DNA of 64,000 nt from Bimuria novae-zelandiae CBS 107.79 (Eukaryota; Ascomycota; Dothideomycetes; Pleosporales; Didymosphaeriaceae), in contig ML976670.1 in assembly GCA_010015655.1 (NCBI GenBank), positions 102,728 through 166,727 of the forward strand. The letters run 5' to 3'. The notes under the pieces are model-generated. The model saw only the letters and a list, made by a program, of their open reading frames with translations. It made no database searches and was not told where the DNA came from. The number at the start of each line of letters is the position of its first letter. Positions within the stretch are counted from its first letter, which is position 1. The position numbers and the translations under genes are program-made. This document shows positions 1-9,667 of the stretch, piece by piece.

Positions 1-1622
1 ACACTCGCAGCGTCTCTGCTCCAGTTCCTGTGCCATCAGCTACTCCGCCTTCTCACTTGTCTCAGTGGCAGGGGAGTTCGCCGTTGGAGGAGCCACGGTA
101 CGAAACCCCACCCATTCCAGGAGCGTATACACATGTTTCTGGCGCTTTTGTGTCACCTCAGTCCGAAGAACCTCCTTCCCAAGTCGACGAGACACGTGAC
201 AGACAACCGTACAATCGACAGTCTTCCGACCCACAAATGCAACCGATCTCACCTCAGGTTTCAGCGATGACGACATCAGGTCCCAATGTCCGCCACAATT
301 CAAATGACTCCGTTGTGTCTCCTATCGTCAATACCTCTCCCGGATCCTTAATCGGAAACTCGCCTCCATCGACTTCGAAACCCCAGAAGCAGAGGATGAG
401 CAGCATATCAGAGCAATCCCAGTCCGAGCGCCTTTGGAATCTCGATCTACCTCATGGAGCAACCGAACAGGATATTGTACGTGCGCGTCAGCGACAGTAC
501 ATGGAACAGCAGCTTCTTGCGCAAGAACAATTACATGCTGAGAGAACTGGGCGGTCACCGTCACCCCGTTCAGGGCACAGCAACCAGTCGACAACTCCCC
601 CTCCACCGCCAACACAGGAGCGGCCTCCACGGAGACAAAGCGGTGGATTCCGCGAGCTTCTTCCGCGCGGCTCGCCTCAGCCGTATGCCGTCACAAACCA
701 GCAGACTAATGACAGACTGATCCCTCAGAGGCCGCATTCGCCTAGTCCTCCAATAGCGCCAGCACCAGTGCATCCTGGGTCAACTCCAAGCCCCGCGGCC
801 TATCCGCTTCCAATATCCCCTGATCCACTTAGTGTTACCAGTCCTGTCAACCCAACGGCGAACATGATGCCGCCGCCACCACTTCCCGACAAGGTGCCTC
901 ATACTCCACTGAATGCAGCATTCCCAAACTCTCATATGTCACGACCAATCTCACAGGATGCAGCATCAGATCACACCCACGATTCCCTATACGACCCACC
1001 ACCTCCACCAACGGAGGAATATCAGCACCCAGCTCACCGGCAGCAACCCGAATATGAAGATCTCCCACCAGCCGACGAGCCACCACCGTACTCTGGTCCC
1101 GGCGTACCAAACGAGGGAATGGACAAAGATCGTCCCAGACCGCCCAACATTGTTACTGATGCGTCGGACCGCGGCCGCCTCCCCGAACCCCGCCAACGCC
1201 AGGCGTCTCTAGGCATACTGCAACACCCACAGCCCGCATCTATGGCGGCATCACCTCAACGCTCATCCGCCGACATGGGCGCCGACATCCTCCGCCGGCA
1301 GCTCCTCGAGGTCGAAGAACGCGAGCGGCAAGAACGCATCCAGCGCGCCGAGCTGCAACGCCAGGAGACGGCGCGCGAGAGGCAAGAACGCGAGCGTGCC
1401 CGTGCCCGCGCCCGCGAGCTCGAGCGCAGCGTCTCGGGCGGCGGTAGAGTGCCCAGTTTGCGCGCGCCGGGCAGCACGCGCACGAGCGCAAACGGATTCG
1501 AGCGAAGCGGCGGCACGGCGAGGCTGGTGTATGAGCTGCCGGCTGAGGACGATGAGCCTGTTATGCGGGCGACGAGCTTCCCCGGCCAGGAATGGGTGCC
1601 GACGTGGACTGGGGAAGATTAG
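1..1622 (+). CDS. Proline-rich, low-complexity protein, C-terminal part
   Basis: The frame is open from the first bases of the window to a TAG at 1620-1622, so the true start lies upstream; no ATG near the edge can be preferred. About 540 residues are visible, without introns. The composition is strongly disordered: Pro, Ser and Gln rich, with several poly-Pro tracts (PPPPP) that could bind SH3 or WW domains. A PPPY motif lies in the segment DEPPPYSG near 1075-1095, the kind of site bound by WW domains of Rsp5/Nedd4 ligases in other proteins. Near 1285-1430 there is a highly charged Arg/Glu/Gln stretch likely to be a long helix or coiled coil. The end (FPGQEWVPTWTGED) looks like a defined C-terminal motif. 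I do not recognise the family; a scaffold or regulatory role is inference only. Reading-frame quality is good, with no RIP-type stops. Confidence 0.75.
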   Translation, partial: TRSVSAPVPVPSATPPSHLSQWQGSSPLEEPRYETPPIPGAYTHVSGAFVSPQSEEPPSQVDETRDRQPYNRQSSDPQMQPISPQVSAMTTSGPNVRHNSNDSVVSPIVNTSPGSLIGNSPPSTSKPQKQRMSSISEQSQSERLWNLDLPHGATEQDIVRARQRQYMEQQLLAQEQLHAERTGRSPSPRSGHSNQSTTPPPPPTQERPPRRQSGGFRELLPRGSPQPYAVTNQQTNDRLIPQRPHSPSPPIAPAPVHPGSTPSPAAYPLPISPDPLSVTSPVNPTANMMPPPPLPDKVPHTPLNAAFPNSHMSRPISQDAASDHTHDSLYDPPPPPTEEYQHPAHRQQPEYEDLPPADEPPPYSGPGVPNEGMDKDRPRPPNIVTDASDRGRLPEPRQRQASLGILQHPQPASMAASPQRSSADMGADILRRQLLEVEERERQERIQRAELQRQETARERQERERARARARELERSVSGGGRVPSLRAPGSTRTSANGFERSGGTARLVYELPAEDDEPVMRATSFPGQEWVPTWTGED

Positions 1623-2644
1623 GAATCCGAACCAAGATTCCTCGGTCGGCGTGTTTTCTTTTCGCATTGATTTGTATTTTTTTCTCTACGTGTTTTGCTA
1701 TGTGTATTGATAGTAGGAGATGTTTTTCCCTCATTAGTAATGTGTTAGAAGAAGAGTTTTTTTGCGCGTTCGTTGGAGCTGGATACCCCTAGTTTTGCGT
1801 ACGTCATTCCATTTTTTTCTATTACCATGGGTACTTGATGGGTGTTCGAGCGGCTTTTGTGCATACGCATGCCTACTTATGTAATGTTTTGAATTTGATA
1901 TAAATCGTGTTGTTATGCGGCAATAGTTTGCATCATGCTCTTTTGATCTGGGGCGAGTTTTTCGCGTGTGGGATGGGTGGACCCGACCCGCGGGTGTCAT
2001 GACACACTGTAGTCTGCTCCATGGGACTAGATGTGGATAGGTAACCGGGCTCGGTGACAGGAATTCGTATGTGCGACATCTCGCTCTTTGTAAGAAATCA
2101 CTTGGTGGTACTCCAGAATGCATCATAAGAACTGACTTCGGGAAGTACACAGGCACGCGATGAGGGTTGTTCTGCCTGCGTACCTCGGGCTTTGCCTACC
2201 CAACAAAAGTCTCTTCTCTTCGCTTAAACACATAAACCATAGGGTACCTGCTGAAGATGAGAAACTTGGTTGAACGCGTGGTACACAGGTGCGCGATCCA
2301 TGGTTGGTGAAAAACACGTTCTCAACGTCCATACATGACTCCTCGGGACCCGCAGGTGAAAGTAAAAAAATAACGTTTATAAAGTCAGTCTCTCTTCACT
2401 TCCCTTCCTTTCGCATAATCGACACCACTTCCAACCGCAACAACAGACTTCAACCCAGACGCCTGCTTAACACGCGGTACCATCATACTCCAGCATCACA
2501 GTTTCCCACAAGAATCCCACAGCCACTTAACCGCACCGCACTTTGGAAACTTACCCATTGACAACAATTTTTCGCACTATCCTCACCGAGACCCGCGTCT
2601 TCGCAACGCGCGCCCTCGCTGAGCACCAAAAGGTTGCACAAGAA
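1623..2644. other. Intergenic region, 3' flank and promoter
   Basis: No convincing gene. The first part is T-rich 3' flank of the preceding gene. The stretch 2390-2640 is pyrimidine-rich, then CA-rich, with no long G runs, as is common for fungal transcription starts and 5' leaders, and leads into the ATG at 2645. Small open frames here have no coding character. Confidence 0.5.
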
Positions 2645-3358
2645 ATGACCGCCGCACAGCCCACCAGCAGCTTCGAAGGCTTATGAAAGGAGTACTACTC
2701 GCCCCTAGACGTCAGTTACGCGGCCGCTCGCGAGACCGCCTGGCAGCAAAAGAACAACCTGCAACAGCAACCGCAGTACCAGCACATCAACATCGACGAC
2801 CTGCTCGTTTCGTCCATCGGCTGCTCACCCATGAACCCGGGCGTCACCAATTCTCTTTTTACTTCGGGGTTTGCAATCCCGCGCTCGACGCCCATTCAAC
2901 CTTCAAAGGGACGCAAGTCGTTTAATGAGGATTTTAAGCCGGGCCGCGCGAGGTTGTTAGAAGATATCCCGAGTATTATGAAGCGCTTTGACGTGCCTAA
3001 GGAATAGGTGGTAGTAAGATCCTTTTCGGGTCCAAAGCAGACGAAGAAACCCGCTTCAGAGCCGGAGAGTACGCAGACGGCAGAGGCCGTGGAGAGGAAT
3101 AAGGCGCCACTACCCTGGTTCTTAAAACTTCCCGGACCTCTGCACCCGGGTGAGGGAACGACTTATTATGCGAAGATTGTACCTGGGGGAGAGAAGGCTC
3201 AGGGGAAGCCGAATGCCATCCAGTACATGTTGTACGGGAATCCGGATCCGAGTGCACGGGCGGTAAAAGTCGCGGAGATTAAGGCCATCGCTAACGAAGC
3301 GAAGGTGGAGAAGATTGAGGTAGACGGCCATGATAGTGTTGGGATCGTGGCGAAGTAG
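2645..3358 (+). pseudogene. Unknown protein, broken by two in-frame stops
   Basis: From ATG 2645 one frame reads as a coherent soluble protein of about 237 codons to TAG 3356-3358, interrupted by TGA at 2684-2686 (codon 14) and TAG at 3005-3007. The three segments share one frame and similar composition, so no indel is needed. The middle part reads KEYYSPLDVSYAAARETAW and the last part contains APLPWFLKLPGPLHPGEG. No signal peptide or membrane segment is apparent. I do not recognise the family. Both stops can arise by single C-to-T or G-to-A changes (TGG or CGA to TGA; CAG or TGG to TAG), the type seen in the transposons nearby. An intron could remove neither stop with consensus sites that I can see. 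Alternative: a shorter functional protein ending at 3007. Confidence 0.55.
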
Positions 3359-3983
3359 GTGGAAGGTGCGATAGATAATCGGGGCTTCGCGGCATTGGAC
3401 CTTTATAGGCCTTTTTACATATTCCGTGTGTGCGCTCTTTGTGTCTGATTTGCGATTTCTCCAGTGGCGATTTCCCACCGCGTTTGCGGCATTCTCATCG
3501 ACGCGGGCCTTTGTGTCTCGCGCCTGCGACATCATGGTGTCTCCCGAGAATTGGTTTCAGAAGTTTGGAAAAGAACAAGCTTGAGATTGTTAGATCTTGG
3601 GTTTGTCTTCGATCGTGTTACATGGCGGAGACATAAAATGTTGGTTTATAGGGTCAGAGGTTGCTTTCACAAGCAGCTTAGCTATAGTGGAGATTTAAAA
3701 AACAGAACAAGTTTCACCTATGGTCCCATCGTCGTCTTGGATTATCGTGCTAACTTCGAATTGCGTCTTGCTTTTGTTTCTTCTTAGTGATTGCTGCAAT
3801 TGCGTGGTCTTGTATTTTGCAGGATCACATAGCTAGGGTTCCTGAATGTTTGCTCGCGTTAGATGAAAGACAGCCTTGTTTGGTGCCTAAATCTTTTCAT
3901 TTGACAAAGCAAGTGGACAAGCTTTATAAATCGTTATTGTGACGCTCTAGGCTCATTAGTTGCCACGACACAAGAACCGTAAG
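3359..3983. other. Intergenic region
   Basis: Nothing firmly identifiable. An open frame of about 100 codons at 3464-3787 begins at ATG but has no recognisable motif and ends in T-rich DNA, so I treat it as chance. Base composition is ordinary for the genic part of the window. Confidence 0.4.
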
Positions 3984-5631
3984 ATGTCTGAAGAAACCAT
4001 TTTGCGGATTGTGCGCCGGCAGAGGGCCCTGACCCAGTTGATTCACCAGCAACAAGATGATATTGATCGGTTCCTTATCGACCGTGGTGGATGCAGGTGT
4101 GCTGCTGAGGATTCAAATGTGTGAAGCAGGGAAGAAGCACTATGCGTAAGACGGCGAGAGCTGCTGGTGCTCCTACAACCGTGCCTGGAAATGCAAAAAC
4201 TAATGACGTGTCCAAGAAGAAAGCCACAGAGGAAGAAACTAAGACAAAGACAAAGAGGATGACCACATACTGACTGAAGAAGAAGGCTATAAGAAGACAG
4301 AAGAAGAAAACCACAAAGAGGCAGAAGAGAAAAGCCCTGCTGAAGGAGAAGAAGCTTTTAAACTTCCGCAATCAACTGCTCCCATCGCCTCTGTTCCTTC
4401 ACCAGCACACCATTTTGAACCAAGGGGACTACTCCGAGCAGAAAAAACTTGTTACATCAATGTAATCATGCAAGCGTTGGCGGCGATTGATCCGTACTAA
4501 GTAGAGCATGAACTAGGAGCCGCCATTGGAGCCCCATTCGAAATGAATCGGGCCACGAATGTCCCTGGTAATTACAAAAGAATCATTATGCACACCAACC
4601 CAAAAGCCTTAAACCTTGGGACAGAACTCCTGGATCTGCTCAAGAACGTTCGTGAAGAAGGTAGATCGATCGATCCATATGCTCTTCAGTTCACTCTCGC
4701 GAGGATTAGGGGCAACAAGGGAGTACCTGAGCATCACGAATTCAAATACGACGGAAAATCAGAGGAGGATCCAGCTGATTTCTATCGGGATCTTATCCTC
4801 CATCTACGCAGCAAAAATCCTGCCTACAAAAACATCTTCGCGAGACTCCTTGGTATCTATTCTACCCAGGTTGTTGGATGCAGTTAGGACAACAAAGAGC
4901 ACAACCACCCTGAATCTCTGGAATGGCATTTGATGCTATGCCCGCCCTCTGATGGAAGAACCACAACAAAAGATCTTAGAAGTGGCGATGAACCAGACAC
5001 CGTAACAGTCCCTAGCCTAATCGACGACCATCTAACCTTTGATGGAGAATGCGTTTGCGGTCAGGATGGCTGTACACCTGCAGGAAACCAAAAATTCACC
5101 AAACTGCCTGAATTCTTCATGATCAAATTCGTACGCCAAGTCCCGCCTGGAGACAACGGGCCACCTGCAAAACATAAATTCGCATACAGGGTTGATTTTG
5201 AAGAAGCCAAAGGCTACACTTTAGATCTATCGAGGTACGTGCATGGGGATGCTAAGAGGGAACACGGATGCTTATACGAGCTGCGAACGGCGATATACCA
5301 TAAAGGTGACACCATGGATTCTGGACATTACGTCGCGGTTTCGCGCACCGGAAGTTCGAACGACTGGTATCAATGTAACGATGATATAGTGGAAAGGGCA
5401 GAGGGTCCGTACCCCACTGGAGAAATTATGGGTGGTGATCAGGGCCAGGCTTACTTAGCATTGTACGAAAGGACACACCCTGAGGAGTCCGGAAAGATCG
5501 TTCATGACGTCGAACGGCAAAACTCATTTGATTCTCTGAATGGTTTCTGGGCAGAAAAGGAGTCTCAGACTGACGAAGGGTCGATTAAAGAGATACCAGA
5601 TAAGGAGAAGGCTGCTGATGACCTGGATTGA
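3984..5631 (+). pseudogene. Ubiquitin-specific protease-like gene (USP/UCH family), broken
   Basis: USPs are cysteine proteases that remove ubiquitin from substrates. The Cys box is visible at 4423-4480 (GLLRAEKTCYINVIMQAL, nucleophile Cys in TCY) and the His box at 5270-5400 (YELRTAIYHKGDTMDSGHY followed by WYQCNDD). A CxC-x4-C cluster (ECVCGQDGC) near 5050 may bind zinc. From about 4261 to TGA 5629-5631 everything is in one frame, but TAA at 4498-4500 and TAG at 4885-4887 interrupt it; both fit CAA/CAG (Gln) changed by C-to-T. Upstream, a Lys/Glu-rich N-terminus continues only by changing frame near 4260 and again between 4126 and 4142; the likely original ATG is 3984 (MSEETILRIVRRQRALTQ). 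The catalytic residues survive, so loss is recent. It forms a tandem pair with the next USP-like relic. Confidence 0.75.
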
Positions 5632-5639
5632 AGGATGTG

Positions 5640-6181
5640 GAAAGGTGGTGACCAAGCTTTCTAGAGCTAAATGAGCAGAATTGGTTTTGGAGGAGTGAAT
5701 GATATCTTTTTGCAGCGTATCTGACACATCATGTCTTCTGAAGAGGTACCACACATAGGATTCGATTCGTATTCCATGTCGCACTTTAGATCGACTAAGA
5801 GCCATATAGCTTTCATCCTGAAACCTGGACACCGGTCCTCTGCCCCAGCTTTCAAATAAAGTGAATCAGTATTAGATCAGTAGACTCGTACTTCCTCACC
5901 AGTGATACTTGATATATCCTGGAACAATTTCATAGGTTGAACTGGGTGAATTATCGCTGAGATCATGTGAAGCTTATCGGGTTTGCTTTCACCAGCCACG
6001 CGCTCGAGGGTGCGCCCATCAGACAATGCATATAAGTTTCCCAGCACACAAGGATCCATGGCGTTGAACCAACATACATAACGCCTCTGGCTCACAAGCC
6101 CCATGGATTCATACCGTCTTCCAAAAACATCATCAATCGTCGACCGCAACAAGGACTTCCCTTATACTCGACAACCATCAT
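5640..6181 (-). pseudogene. Possible broken minus-strand gene of unknown function
   Basis: Between the two USP relics the minus strand reads as a believable protein: VVEYKGS, then after a one-base frame change SLLRSTIDDVFGRRYES, then a run to SSITGEE. A 74-nt intron with GTACGAG donor (5891) and TTTCAG acceptor (5818) joins it in frame to DESYMALSRSKVRHGIRIES. The spliced reading is protein-like, but the start needs a frameshift near 6160 and the C-terminus runs antisense into the 3' end of the first USP relic. The tandem ATG codons at 6181/6178 overlap the ATG of the plus-strand USP-like relic at 6180. I do not recognise a family. It could be a chance open frame, but the splice signals and composition argue mildly for a decayed gene. 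Confidence 0.3.
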
Positions 6182-6908
6182 GACGAAACGCACGCGCGCT
6201 ACCATGGATACCACGACGATCAGAGCTGTTCCCAAACCCCACCGCCTTGGGCTTAACGGCCTTGCTACTCATGGCAAGAATTTCAGCCATCTAAATGCAC
6301 TTCTCCAAGCTCTTGCGACCGCAGGGCACAGCGCTTCCAACGGTAAGTAATACGGTCAGTACTGTACGGCTGAGTAGTGTGAATTAGGCCGTACGTACCG
6401 TAGAGAGGTGCCCACCGTACGAGGCACCGTACCGTACTTGATTTGACACCGTATTACTATCTATACTGTCCCAAACAAGAAGGAGGCATGAGTTGAGCGT
6501 TAGGTAGGCTAGATCTGGCGGATCTGGCAGATCCTGCAGGGCTAGCCAATCAGACTTTAGATAGGCCTATATAGAGCAAATTAAGTAGCGCTTTTTCTAG
6601 CTATTACCACGTCTTCTTATATAACTATTAGCATATTTTCTATTAAAATACTTATATTTTAAATTATTTTATAGAGTACGCGCGCATTTTAAGGATCTTA
6701 ATAGTTTTTATTATTAATACTATTACTATTTTTTACCTTTATATTATAACAAGCTAACATGTTAGCTAGCTCTTTATAATTCTTATTATTATTAATTTAT
6801 CCCTCTCACGAGTAGCCTAGCGGCAATTTAGGCAGGGCATTTTATATAGACTGGCACAAACTCTGGCATGGCACCCAGAAGCTGGATAGTGCGCGCGTCG
6901 GTTACCGC

Positions 6909-7220
6909 GTGCGGTATAAGTCAAAGATCTCGGGAGGTCGCAAACCTGCATCTATCAAGCGACATGGAGCTGAGTTGAGTTACCTAGACGAGGATCTAGT
7001 CAGCCAAAAGTCGTTCTTTCTGTGTGAGAAATGCCATACTACCAGAACGCCTGCCTGCTTGTTCGATCTGGATCACGGCACTGCGCATATAAAGTTGCAC
7101 CTGCGAAAGGCTCACCAAATCGATCCTAACACCGGCCTTATACCGCCCACCGTGGGTATGTTATTAGATCTGTTTAAGAAAGCTACGGGCGCTAATTCTA
7201 TTATATCTTATTTACTATAG
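6909..7220 (+). pseudogene. hAT transposase N-terminal remnant with BED-type zinc finger
   Basis: The frame contains SFFLCEKCHTTRTPACLF then HIKLHLRKAH, a Cys-x2-Cys...His-x4-His layout as in BED zinc fingers that bind transposon ends. It is open for about 100 codons at normal GC, then enters mutated AT-rich DNA with stops. The apparent first codon ATG 6909 may not be the original start. Confidence 0.7.
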
Positions 7221-8268
7221 TAAGAAGAGAAGCTATTAAAGGTGTACGTTAATTAAGTAATTTTTTATAATTTAAGCTTTTTAATAGCGACGTTAGTAGC
7301 TAGCAAAGGCTTATTAATATAAAACTAAATAGCTCTACTACGCGCCCTACTATCTAGCGCCACTATACTTTCTAGGTACGTAAAAAAAGGTATAGTAGAG
7401 AGGAAGAATAATATATAAAAGCTTTTATACGTAGCGTATAGTAAAATAAGTATAAGTTATAATATATAAATATTATTAAATAATATTAACTTTTTTAGAG
7501 TTGTCGCCTACTTTATTAGTAAGTCTTAATTTTACTAGTACTAATTAGAAGAACTATTATTCTAGCAGGAATTTAAAATTCTTAATATTACTAATACTAA
7601 ATATCTAGACGCTAACCTATACTAATAAGACTTATTTATTACTTTTTACGCCCTTTTCTATAACTATATAGGTTTTACGCAGACTTTTATTATTATCACG
7701 AGAGCAACGAGTAGAAGTGTTCTGGGCCTAGGTAGGCTAGATTGATATACTCGTTCGGTGTCTACGTGTAGGTACAAGACGTTGGATAAGGAGAAAAGGT
7801 CTTCTCCCCCTATCTAGCGTGGATCTATTTATCTCGCTTAGTCTAGGTGCTAATAACTAGATGGCTAGCGTCGTGTCTAACTAATTAGAAGCAAGCTTCG
7901 GGGTCTAGGCTATTAGACCTTTAGTTCCCAAAGTATAAGTTTGGAGACAGAAGTCTATATACTAACGTACTATTATTAATAGTATGTCTAGGCCGTCAGG
8001 TTACCTAGGAGGTTACCGTGACAATTATCCTTTAAATTACTTATAACTTTAACTTTAAGCAAAATCTTTATTATTTTATAGTTAATAATATAAGTAATAA
8101 TAATAAAACTTTTTTAGCTAGTATTAATAACCTCGCCTATAATAGTCTTTACGTTAATAAATAGCACTAAATCCGCTTTGCTAGGTATATAATTAATCTA
8201 ATTATAAAGGCTCGTATATATAAATATAGCCTTAGTAAATTTAAGCCTAAATTATTAAAAGCTTTACC

Positions 8269-8510
8269 TGTTGGCTTCAAACCTGCGCAACACTGCTACG
8301 GCTTTCACCGCTATGCAGTTTGCCTGCGGTTTGTTGCGCAGTTTGCCTGTGGTTTGTTGCGCTAGTCCTGATTAGGCTAGCAGGGGACAAACCACGCTCG
8401 ATAAATACTTCTCACAACAGCCCACCACAATAGATCTGCAATCAAGAATCAAATCAATACCACATCGTTGCAACGAAGTCTTGATCCAACAGCCTATTGC
8501 CGTATCAACA
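8269..8510 (+). repeat. Solo LTR (same family as the Copia LTRs at 48134 and 53710)
   Basis: A 242-bp unit starting TGTTGGCTTC and ending CCGTATCAACA, flanked by TTACC at 8264-8268 and 8511-8515. It is the reverse complement of the LTRs at 48134-48375 and 53710-53951 with point differences, and here keeps more C/G. A single LTR with an intact 5-bp duplication indicates loss of the rest of a full element by LTR-LTR recombination after it inserted into the hAT element. Confidence 0.9.
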
Positions 8511-8879
8511 TTACCTAAAAAATAATATAAGTTATACTAGAGCAAGGGCGTTATTAGTAGGCTATATAACTTTATTAATTTTATTTAAATATTATATAAA
8601 TATTAGCGACTATTTATAAAAATATAAAAAAAATCTACTAAATAAAAACTCCCTTTTTTTAAGTAGAGAACACTTAATTTAAATTAGAGATAGCAGTATT
8701 AAACAGCATAGTATTTATAATATATTATTACGCTACCTAGAGCTTAAGAAGCTAATTTAATAGTATATTAAGTACTTATATAATAACTTTACTACTAATA
8801 ATAATACTTATAATTTTTAGAATAATAGATTATTAAATAATAAGATAAAGTTTAGCTTATTTATAATACCTTGCAAGTT

Positions 8880-9667
8880 TTCTATGAGAACTGCAGATCG
8901 CTTGAGGGCAACACCGGCGGCAGCGGTTTTGGCAGCCTCTGGCAGACGCTTATCAACTTACAAGAAATCTACGAATTTCTCACCAACGAGGTAACAACGT
9001 ACGCTGGGTATACTGAGTCACCCTACCTATAAAATAGTGACTCCTTCGCAAAGGAGAAGCTTGACTCGTACTTTAGGCGCCTAGTTATAGATCTAGATTT
9101 ATTATTATACTACGTAGCAATAGCTCTTTACCCAATGCTGCGCCTGCGCCGGTTTTAGACCTACTAGAGTTATTTCCTACAGTGGTGTAAAAGGCAGAGA
9201 GATCGATTAAAAAGGTCTAGTTAAAATACCTAGACGCGGAGACCCAGCAAGAGGATAGCGAGGATGAGTTCTCCCACAGAGATGACAGCACCCGGAAGAT
9301 CCCTGGCGCCTACAGAAGTGGCGCTCGCCGCCAGCGTACAATGTGGGTAGATCCCATGCTGCTCACCGGCAAGAAGTCGCATAAGCATATGAAACAGAGC
9401 TCGCAGCTGCAGGAGTACATTGACGCGATTGACGATGACCTGAATGTCGGGAAAGTAGACCAGCGCCTATCAGATTTACTATGGGATCCGCACCGCTGGT
9501 GGACAGAGATAGGTCAAAAACGCTACCCAGTTGTCTTCAAGATGGCGATGGATCACCTCTCTGTGCCAGCAACGTCGTGTGACTACGAGCGCTATTTCTC
9601 CTCTACTAAACGTACAGTCACATGCGATCGCAATTCACTATTAATAAAAATAATTAAGACATATTAG
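8880..9667 (+). pseudogene. hAT transposase catalytic and dimerisation-region remnants
   Basis: Around 8930-9010 the plus strand reads GSLWQTLINLQEIYEFLTNE, followed by KEKLDSYF and YYVAIALYPMLRLR up to about 9155, matching the layout of the hAT RNase-H-like catalytic region. At 9341-9667 the frame reads DPHRWWTEIGQKRYPVVFKM then HLSVPATSCDYERYFSSTKR, the hallmark of the hAT C-terminal dimerisation domain (family Dimer_Tnp_hAT). Stops between the two parts (TAG and TAA codons) show the gene is dead. These stretches keep normal GC while the DNA on both sides is mutated. Confidence 0.75.

Noticed and set aside
1240..1667. Several Arg/Ala-rich minus-strand open frames
   Set aside because: Antisense shadows of the charged helix of the first gene.
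4075..4371. Very hydrophobic minus-strand open frame that looks like a membrane protein
   Set aside because: It is the antisense of the Lys/Glu-rich USP N-terminus (GAA/AAG codons give Phe/Leu in reverse).
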